Origin: JBLIOB01 sp047639575 | Lineage (GTDB): Bacteria; Bacteroidota; Bacteroidia; Flavobacteriales_D; Parvicellaceae | Length of the DNA stretch: 7,388 nt | Direction of reading: 5' to 3' | Assembly: GCA_047639575.1 (NCBI GenBank) | Contig: JBLIOB010000217.1 | Location: 1 to 7,388, forward strand | Shown: piece after piece, positions 1 to 5,469 of the stretch | How positions within the stretch are numbered: the stretch's first letter is position 1 | Layout: each line of letters opens with the position of its first letter | Translations under genes and position numbers: made by a program | Notes under the pieces: generated by a model | Database searches by the model: none | Told to the model about the DNA's origin: nothing | The model's input: only the letters and a program-made list of their open reading frames with translations

Positions 1-1053
1 TCCATAACCAAACATTGGCCTTTGTTTGAACATGTCTGCAGCACAACTCCAACGATTCAGGCGTTCTAGATTAGAAGCATCCGTAGAAACATTCGACATA
101 GATTGAAGTCTTTCACCGAACTCTTCGGTGGTATGCTCCATTTTGTTTTTGTTCAAATCCAACCATATCTGATCCCAGTTAATCACTAAAAATGAAATAA
201 CTATTAGCCCAACTGAACCAATATATTTGAATTTTACCTTGTACTTTATCAGGCCTAAAACAACCAACGACCCTGCTAGACTTATATAAGCGGCCCGAGT
301 GTACGAGAAGAATATTCCAAATAAATGAATTCCAATTAAGATTCCAACAAGAGACTTCTGAATACCATCTTTCGCTAAGAAAAACATCAAAACGACCACT
401 GGAAAAATTAACGCCAATACCGCTCCATAAGAAGTATGATCTTTAAAGAAAGGTGACATTACCCAATGCCCTTGATCCTCTCCAAATGAATGAGATGCAT
501 GTCTAATCAAGGTATACATTACCACTATGGTTAATGATCCAATGTAAAGCCAAAGAAACCTTTTAATTTTTTTAGTTGACTGGAAGTAAGTTAATCCGAA
601 ATAGAATATGGGTAGGATAAACCAAAGCTTTGAAATGAAAAATTTGAATGATACCAAGATATGAGTGCTGGTGAGCATCGTGATAAAGATCCATGCTAAG
701 TAGAACATAAGTGCAAGACTTATAGGATGTGTTAACAGCTTAGTATCAAGTCTTCTTTTCTTTAGAGATCGTAAGATTAAAAGAAGCGTTACACCTAAAA
801 GCAAGGGTTCTGTAGGAAGGTAAAATCCTATCCCTCCAAATTGCCCTAACTGTTCCAAGTTGATGGACAGCGGAGTGCACAATACTATAAATTCAAACAG
901 GTAGTCCAAATGGAAAACCGCCAAGTATATTACACCAAGAACAATTGGAACTGCAAATAAAAAGGGGAAATCAAAAAATACCGCAGTACTTACTGCCGAA
1001 AACGACAATACTAAAAAGTAGAAAAGGATTATCTGATACCGACTAGCAGCCAC
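1..1053 (-). CDS. O-antigen ligase / polymerase family (Wzy-like) membrane protein, 3' end outside window
   Basis: The minus-strand frame is open for 351 codons and runs off the left edge, so the C-terminus is missing. The product is very hydrophobic, with roughly nine or ten membrane segments before a soluble loop that begins near residue 293. Marks of the O-antigen ligase/polymerase family (Wzy_C, PF04932) are FFKDHTSYGAVLAL at 202-215, SYTRAAYISL at 250-259, and the loop motif ERLNRW...MFKQRPMFGYG at 330-351. Such proteins act in the inner membrane, either joining flipped repeat units (Wzy) or ligating a polymer to lipid A-core (WaaL). Beside a flippase and a Wzz, the polymerase role is favoured, but the sequence alone does not separate the two. 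The start is taken as GTG at 1053-1051, immediately after the wzz-like stop. The first in-frame ATG is at residue 116 and would remove several membrane segments. The gene is probably co-transcribed with the two upstream genes. Confidence 0.85.
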   Translation of the reverse strand, partial: MAASRYQIILFYFLVLSFSAVSTAVFFDFPFLFAVPIVLGVIYLAVFHLDYLFEFIVLCTPLSINLEQLGQFGGIGFYLPTEPLLLGVTLLLILRSLKKRRLDTKLLTHPISLALMFYLAWIFITMLTSTHILVSFKFFISKLWFILPIFYFGLTYFQSTKKIKRFLWLYIGSLTIVVMYTLIRHASHSFGEDQGHWVMSPFFKDHTSYGAVLALIFPVVVLMFFLAKDGIQKSLVGILIGIHLFGIFFSYTRAAYISLAGSLVVLGLIKYKVKFKYIGSVGLIVISFLVINWDQIWLDLNKNKMEHTTEEFGERLQSMSNVSTDASNLERLNRWSCAADMFKQRPMFGYG

Positions 1054-2046
1054 TTATGACTTTTTGGTAATCATTTTTACCTTCTCAAACAGTAGAATTA
1101 AAACTAACGCTAGAATCCATGACACCAATGTGGCCACAGACACAATAATCCACCTTACCGGTCTAGCTTTACGATCTGACTGATAAGCCTCCTCAACGAC
1201 AAACTTATGGGTGTAATTCAAGTTCGCATTAGCCATTGCCTGCTCATATGCAACCTCGACATCTGCAAGACGTTCGTGCTTTAACTTAAGCTCATGACTA
1301 AATGAAGCGAGTGAACTACCGTATTTATCGTTCATGGCAATCTTTCCACGAATTTCGTCTCTAGTAAAATTGTCAGTAGCATTCGCTAAAGCCTCCATTA
1401 ATGAAGCTCTAATTTGGCCACCACCAACACCCATCTCACTAAGTGTTTTTAAAGTATCAACGATTTCCTGCACCTCAAGCTCAACGTCTGCTTTCTTTGC
1501 ACTGGTAATTTCAAGCTCATATCCAGCTCGATCTCGAATCATTCTGTTTTTAACAGTATCTAATAATTGTGACAAGTCATTTGCCATGTCCATAGCAGTT
1601 TTCGGGTTACCGTCATAAACTTTGATTAAAACTGAGCCAAATCTTGTACGTTCAGCAGAAACGTGGCTTTGGTATTTTTCATATAAGTCATTTAATCGCG
1701 TAGAAGATCCTGGACTAATCTCATAAACAGAATCCAAATTATACTTCTCAATTATTCGGGTTCTAATTTCAGCGGAACCAAGAATCTGGATCGCCTGTTC
1801 AGCCTCGTCTTCATCTCCAAACTGAGTTGCAGACTGATCCTGATTAAAGATCTTACTAAACGTAACCGTGTTTGACTTAGCAGGGTAAATCGTTACACTG
1901 GATAAATACTCTTCCTTCATTGATAACGAAACAACGGCCGATATAATCCCAGCGAGAACAAAAACGACCAATAGGTGCCATTTCCATTTCCATATTACTT
2001 CGATTAAATCAAAAGATTGAAAATCTTGAGACGATTGATTTGACAT
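1054..2046 (-). CDS. Wzz/chain-length determinant family protein
   Basis: This 330-residue protein has the classic polysaccharide co-polymerase layout. A short cytoplasmic N-terminus (1-22) is followed by membrane helix 1 at about 23-42. A long periplasmic domain (43-295) has heptad-like, coiled-coil-prone stretches at about 175-205 and 245-290. Membrane helix 2 lies at about 297-320, with a 10-residue cytoplasmic tail. KARPVRW at 293-299, just before helix 2, corresponds to the proline-containing motif typical of the family. A glycine-rich break, GVGGG at 206-210, divides the helical region. There is no C-terminal tyrosine-kinase domain, so it resembles O-antigen Wzz more than a Wzc-type autokinase. 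Its known role is to oligomerise in the inner membrane and set the modal length of the polymer made by Wzy. It lies between a flippase and a polymerase-like gene on the same strand. ATG at 2046 lacks a clear Shine-Dalgarno sequence, as is common in Bacteroidota. Confidence 0.9.
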   Translation of the reverse strand: MSNQSSQDFQSFDLIEVIWKWKWHLLVVFVLAGIISAVVSLSMKEEYLSSVTIYPAKSNTVTFSKIFNQDQSATQFGDEDEAEQAIQILGSAEIRTRIIEKYNLDSVYEISPGSSTRLNDLYEKYQSHVSAERTRFGSVLIKVYDGNPKTAMDMANDLSQLLDTVKNRMIRDRAGYELEITSAKKADVELEVQEIVDTLKTLSEMGVGGGQIRASLMEALANATDNFTRDEIRGKIAMNDKYGSSLASFSHELKLKHERLADVEVAYEQAMANANLNYTHKFVVEEAYQSDRKARPVRWIIVSVATLVSWILALVLILLFEKVKMITKKS

Positions 2047-2145
2047 AGTTTTCTTGATTTAGCGTGGTAAATGTAGCAAATTGAATGTATTTCTCTTCAC
2101 ACACCTTAATTGACAAGTGTTGAGTAGACAGTTTAACTCGAATAA
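2047..2145 (-). other. 99-bp spacer between flippase and chain-length genes
   Basis: This non-coding gap lies between the flippase stop and the ATG of the Wzz-like gene. It is AT-rich and has no usable reading frame. On the minus strand, TACATTTA (2075-2068) misses the Bacteroidota -7 consensus TAnnTTTG only at its last base, but I see no TTTG at the expected -33 distance. A weak imperfect inverted repeat, ACACCTT at 2101-2107 against AAGTGT at 2115-2120, has no following T-run and is not a convincing terminator. The gap may hold an internal promoter or simply be an untranslated spacer within an operon. Confidence 0.4.
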
Positions 2146-3594
2146 CTAAGATTTATTATCTCGAGTTTTTACAATCTCTAATATTTTTAATGGGTTTAGT
2201 AATCCAGTGGCGAAACAAGCCAAAGTCATTATGCCAATCATTAACATAAATTCAGTGCTCCACTTCCAGTCTATCTTTAATTCTAACACGATTCCCAATC
2301 CAAAAGCCAATATAGTTAAGCCTGCCATTTTTAAAAGTAGCATGCTGTTGACCTTAAATTTAAAATGCTTTTGGACGATTAACACTTGGGCCAAACCAGC
2401 TAAAGTTTGCGTCACCACACTGGCAATGGCAGCTCCGTACGCTCCATATTCTGGAATCAGTATAAAGTTAAGTCCAATGTTCATTGCCATCCCTATTCCT
2501 GCCGTAATGTTTAACGCTTTCAACTTACCTCCTGCGGTAAGCAGTGTGCTAAAAATAAAGGTTGAACTGACCGTGAAGAAACTAATCATCAACATTCCAA
2601 AAGCTTGATCAGCAATTAAGGAGGTGTTTTCATATCTAAAATCCAGTAAATGAGCCTTATAGAAATAGGCCGCAATTCCAATTATTAATCCACCTGAAAA
2701 GAGAATTTTCACTGCTAAAGCTAGAATATTGCTCACCTCTTTTTTCTCTTTTAGCATTTTAGAAAAAATAGGAAGGAGCAGACTCGCAAACATAAACACC
2801 ACCATGTTGAGTGCTTCAAACAATCTGAACCCTTCCGCATACTTACCAGCTTGAACTCCTTCATCGTCTAACAGTTCTTTTAACATCACACTATCAGATC
2901 GATTGTAAAAAGTCATTAAAACAATTAGCAATGCAAAGGGAAAGCTCTTTTTCAAGATAGCTAAGGCGAATGGAATATTAAGATTTAATCTTAGTGATTT
3001 GACTTGAGGAAGAACGAATAAGAATGCGCAAATAGCGCTTATACCATAACAAACAGTTTGCGCATAAACAAACCACTCTATTTGAAACTCTTGCTCGGTA
3101 ACTCCTCCCCATAGTAGAATAGACAACGAACCTATTAAGAGTATTCGGTCTAAAACTGAAATGAAACTGTCCTTTGCAAAATGCAGTAATCCGCTTAAAA
3201 TGGATCGGAAATACAATATGAAGGCAATGATTACTTGGTTGACAATAAGCCATGGAGCAATCCCACTAATATCATAGTCTAACAAATAAGCCCCTACTAA
3301 ACAGACGATGGTGTAAGGCACAATCAGCAACAATCTGAGCGTAAACATTCCCGAAAAATGTTTTCGAACAAGTTGCGAGTGTCTGGCTATATTTCGAGTA
3401 TTGAAATTAATGATCCCCAAGTCCAATACGATATTGAACAGTATCGTAAATCCTAAAATCGCGAAATATTGACCGTAAGTACTTTCACCAACTCGATCAA
3501 TGATTTCAGCATCAATACCGACAATATAAAACGGCTTGACTAAAAAATTTAGCACAAGCAGTAGGATTAAATTGAGGATAAACTTCCTTTGCAT
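2146..3594 (-). CDS. Wzx-type oligosaccharide flippase (MOP superfamily)
   Basis: This 482-residue, strongly hydrophobic protein has the length and the 12-14 membrane-segment pattern of polysaccharide biosynthesis flippases (RfbX/Wzx, MOP exporter superfamily). Family-like features are the N-terminal helix followed by GESTYGQYFAILGF (36-49), the charged motif FYNRSDSVMLKELL (229-242) midway, and the C-terminal-half signature NIGLNFILIPEYGAYGAA (372-389). Members move undecaprenyl-diphosphate-linked repeat units across the inner membrane for assembly by Wzy. ATG at 3594 is the first start after an in-frame TAG upstream. The ribosome-binding region is AT-rich with no Shine-Dalgarno sequence. 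It is the first gene of the minus-strand set and diverges from a glycosyltransferase gene 56 bases away. Nothing suggests truncation. Substrate specificity cannot be read from the sequence, and other MOP transporters are less likely given the neighbours. Confidence 0.9.
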   Translation of the reverse strand: MQRKFILNLILLLVLNFLVKPFYIVGIDAEIIDRVGESTYGQYFAILGFTILFNIVLDLGIINFNTRNIARHSQLVRKHFSGMFTLRLLLIVPYTIVCLVGAYLLDYDISGIAPWLIVNQVIIAFILYFRSILSGLLHFAKDSFISVLDRILLIGSLSILLWGGVTEQEFQIEWFVYAQTVCYGISAICAFLFVLPQVKSLRLNLNIPFALAILKKSFPFALLIVLMTFYNRSDSVMLKELLDDEGVQAGKYAEGFRLFEALNMVVFMFASLLLPIFSKMLKEKKEVSNILALAVKILFSGGLIIGIAAYFYKAHLLDFRYENTSLIADQAFGMLMISFFTVSSTFIFSTLLTAGGKLKALNITAGIGMAMNIGLNFILIPEYGAYGAAIASVVTQTLAGLAQVLIVQKHFKFKVNSMLLLKMAGLTILAFGLGIVLELKIDWKWSTEFMLMIGIMTLACFATGLLNPLKILEIVKTRDNKS

Positions 3595-3650
3595 GGATAG
3601 GTAAAACCGTTAACAGGCTAAAATATTATAAATTCACACATCTTATTGAG
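3595..3650. promoter_or_regulatory. Divergent intergenic region, probable back-to-back promoters
   Basis: This 56-bp AT-rich gap separates the ATGs of the leftward flippase gene and the rightward glycosyltransferase gene, so promoters for both directions should lie in or near it. The core at 3619-3635 is almost purely A/T. On the plus strand, TAAATTCA at 3629-3636 partly fits the -7 consensus TAnnTTTG. On the minus strand, TATTTTAG within the same core also partly fits. Neither has an obvious TTTG -33 partner, so the exact sites are not assigned. If real, the two promoters overlap and could compete. Confidence 0.4.
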
Positions 3651-4775
3651 ATGAAAAGAATAGGCATAAATACTCGATTGTTAATTAAAGACAAACTAGA
3701 CGGAATCGGCTGGTACCAGTATGAAGTGCTTAAAAGAATAACATTGAACCACCCAGAACACCAGTTTTATTTCTTTTTTGATAGAGCCTACGACAATGAA
3801 TTTGTCTTTTCTGACAACGTTATTCCAGTTGTTTTAAAACCCCAAGCACGACATCCTATCTTATTTAAAATTTGGTTTAATAAGTCTATTAAAAAGGCAT
3901 TAAAGAAATACAAAATCGATCTTTTCTTTTCTCCAGATGGCTATTTAAGTTTAACAACTAATGTGAAGCAGGTAGGGACTATTCACGATTTGAATTTTGA
4001 ACATTTCCCACAGGACTTAAAATCCATACACGCTAATTATTACCAATCTCAGTTTCCAAAATTTGCCAAGAAGGCCGATCACATAATCACAGTTTCAAAC
4101 TTTTCTAAAACCGACATTACTAACCGCTACACTATAAATTGGGATAAAATAACGGTGGTTTACAATGGTGTAAATGAAAATTATAAAGTTGTCTCGCCCG
4201 AGCATCAAGTTAATGTGAGGGAACGATTTTCAGCGGGAGAAAATTATTTTATACATGTTGGGTCATTAGGTCCGAGAAAAAATATTACTCGGCTTATCGA
4301 AGCTTTTACTCAGTTTAAAGAAGCTTCCAAAACCAAGACGAAATTACTATTAGTTGGAAGTAAATTTCTTTGGACTGATGAAATGGAAAATGCATTTCAA
4401 TCATCAGCTCATAAAAAAGACATCCTCATAGTTGGTCGAGTTAATCAGCAAGAACTAGAGCAATTAGTTGGCAGTGCATTGGCGCTTACATATGTCTCTT
4501 ATTTTGAAGGATTTGGAATGCCAATTTTAGAAGCGATGCGAGCAGGGATTCCTGTAATCACTTCAGATATTACTTCAATACCAGAAGTTGCGGATGAAGC
4601 TGCTTTACTCATTGATCCTTATAACATTGAGGAAATAGCTAAAGCAATGAGGGACGTTGAAACTAATCCTGCTTTGCGACAAGAATTAGTCACTAAAGGA
4701 AACATCCAAGTTCAAAAATTTAGCTGGAGCAAATGTGCGAGTGAAACTTGGGATGTAATTGAAAATCAATTTTAA
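3651..4775 (+). CDS. GT4-family (GT-B fold) glycosyltransferase
   Basis: This complete 374-residue retaining glycosyltransferase of the GT-B fold is probably cytoplasmic or loosely membrane-associated. The N-terminal acceptor half holds the glycine loop DGIGWYQYEVL (17-27), GTIHDLNFEHFP (109-120) and the linker motif TVSNFSKTDI (147-156). The C-terminal donor half holds HVGSLGPRKN (202-211), whose R209 and K210 probably bind the nucleotide-sugar phosphates. It also has the EX7E motif EGFGMPILE (286-294), followed by GIPVITSDITSIPEVADEAALL (299-320). These are hallmarks of GT4 enzymes such as mannosyl- and rhamnosyl-transferases. Donor and acceptor are not predictable here. Its position beside Wzx/Wzz/Wzy-like genes suggests it adds a sugar to the lipid-linked repeat unit. 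Its stop overlaps the start of rnhB (TAATG), implying co-transcription and coupled translation. No Shine-Dalgarno sequence precedes its ATG. Confidence 0.93.
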   Translation: MKRIGINTRLLIKDKLDGIGWYQYEVLKRITLNHPEHQFYFFFDRAYDNEFVFSDNVIPVVLKPQARHPILFKIWFNKSIKKALKKYKIDLFFSPDGYLSLTTNVKQVGTIHDLNFEHFPQDLKSIHANYYQSQFPKFAKKADHIITVSNFSKTDITNRYTINWDKITVVYNGVNENYKVVSPEHQVNVRERFSAGENYFIHVGSLGPRKNITRLIEAFTQFKEASKTKTKLLLVGSKFLWTDEMENAFQSSAHKKDILIVGRVNQQELEQLVGSALALTYVSYFEGFGMPILEAMRAGIPVITSDITSIPEVADEAALLIDPYNIEEIAKAMRDVETNPALRQELVTKGNIQVQKFSWSKCASETWDVIENQF

Positions 4776-5365
4776 TGCTTCTACCCTATCTAAAAAAAGG
4801 AAGAGTTGAAGCTGGCTGTGATGAAGCAGGAAGAGGATGTTTAGCTGGCCCAGTTTCAGCAGGAGCTGTGATTTTACCAGAAAACTTTGACCATCCTTTA
4901 CTAAACGACTCTAAAAAATTGACGCAAAAGCAGAGAGAATTCCTCCGTCCGATTATTATTAAGGAAGCAATTGCTTGGGCAGTTTCATTTGTTCATCACG
5001 AAGAAATTGATGAAGTCAACATTTTAAATGCTTCTTTCCTCGCTATGCATCGAGCTGTGGATCAGTTAAAAACCAAGCCTGAATTTTTACTTATTGATGG
5101 GAACCGGTTTAATAAACATTCAATTCCTCATGAATGTATTATTAAGGGAGACGGAAAGATTAAGTCTATTGCAGCCGCTTCGATACTAGCAAAAACTTTT
5201 CGAGATGAGTATATGCAAAAAATTGATCTTGAATTTCCATTTTATAGTTGGTCTCAAAACAAAGGATACCCAACTAAAGTTCATAGAGCTGGAATTAAAG
5301 AACATGGACCTTCGCCCTATCACAGAATGACTTTTAAGCTTCTACCAAGCCCACCTGAATTATAA
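4775..5365 (+). CDS. rnhB: Ribonuclease HII
   Basis: This complete 196-residue RNase HII cleaves the RNA strand of RNA/DNA hybrids and starts ribonucleotide excision repair at single ribonucleotides left in DNA. The family signature CDEAGRGCLAGPV spans 15-27 and includes the GRG motif (19-21). The four metal-binding acidic residues are all present: D16, E17, D108 (in LLIDGN) and D126 (in KGDGK). Further conserved blocks are LNDSKKL (43-49), SIAAASILAKTFRDEYM (131-147), NKGYPT (162-167) and the C-terminal YHRMTF (182-187). The protein looks typical of Bacteroidota. ATG at 4775 shares its A with the stop of the preceding glycosyltransferase gene. There is no Shine-Dalgarno sequence, so reinitiation by the upstream ribosome is likely. 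A housekeeping repair enzyme behind a polysaccharide gene probably reflects a locus boundary rather than a functional link. Confidence 0.97.
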   Translation: MLLPYLKKGRVEAGCDEAGRGCLAGPVSAGAVILPENFDHPLLNDSKKLTQKQREFLRPIIIKEAIAWAVSFVHHEEIDEVNILNASFLAMHRAVDQLKTKPEFLLIDGNRFNKHSIPHECIIKGDGKIKSIAAASILAKTFRDEYMQKIDLEFPFYSWSQNKGYPTKVHRAGIKEHGPSPYHRMTFKLLPSPPEL

Positions 5366-5469
5366 CTAGTTCAGTTACCAATTTCAATTCTAATAACCAA
5401 TTCACAGTTTCTTGTTTATACATTCAGCATATGATTCGGTAATGAGCTCGCGGAACAAATACCTTTGAA
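5366..5469 (+). other. 104-bp intergenic region upstream of the propeller protein gene
   Basis: This AT-rich non-coding spacer between rnhB and the next gene has no hairpin plus T-run, so no intrinsic terminator is evident after rnhB. It has a perfect 8-base palindrome, AACTAGTT (5364-5371), that overlaps the rnhB stop. There is also an imperfect direct repeat, ACCAATTTCA (5377-5386) and ACCAATTCA (5396-5404), with starts 19 bases apart, which could be an operator or chance. Its right end carries a strong Bacteroidota-like -7 element, listed separately. Confidence 0.5.
5460..5467 (+). promoter_or_regulatory. Candidate Bacteroidota -7 promoter element (TAnnTTTG)
   Basis: TACCTTTG matches the Bacteroidota housekeeping -7 consensus TAnnTTTG at all six fixed positions. 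A partial -33 match, TTCG at 5435-5438 against TTTG, sits 21 bases upstream, an acceptable spacing. The element ends only two bases before the ATG at 5470, so a transcript made from it would start at or inside the start codons and be leaderless or nearly so. A six-base match arises by chance fairly often in AT-rich DNA, so the assignment is tentative. Confidence 0.4.

Noticed and set aside
114..130. Perfect 7-bp hairpin (CACCGAA / TTCGGTG, 3-base loop)
   Set aside because: It sits inside the polymerase-like coding sequence with no T-run and no gene end nearby. A single short palindrome inside a CDS is most likely coincidental.
567..573. Seven-T homopolymer (A7 on the coding strand) in the polymerase-like gene, considered as a phase-variation tract
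   Set aside because: Seven bases is short for phase-variable switching, and such runs are common in AT-rich coding DNA. The frame is intact.
1334..1618. Plus-strand reading frame of 94 codons
   Set aside because: It lies wholly inside the Wzz-like gene on the opposite strand, has low-complexity composition and shows no family motif. It is an antisense shadow.
2101..2120. Imperfect inverted repeat considered as a terminator after the flippase gene
   Set aside because: The stem is short and bulged, and no T-run follows on the minus strand.
2207..2608. Plus-strand reading frame of 133 codons
   Set aside because: It is antisense to the 3' part of the flippase gene and its composition reflects the complement of membrane-helix codons. 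No start context or domain supports it.
2978..3253. Second minus-strand frame of 91 codons inside the flippase gene
   Set aside because: It overlaps the flippase in another frame, and the flippase has full-length family similarity.
5364..5371. AACTAGTT palindrome considered as a terminator or operator after rnhB
   Set aside because: It is an 8-base palindrome without a loop or T-run, and it partly overlaps the stop codon. It is too short to support a role by itself.
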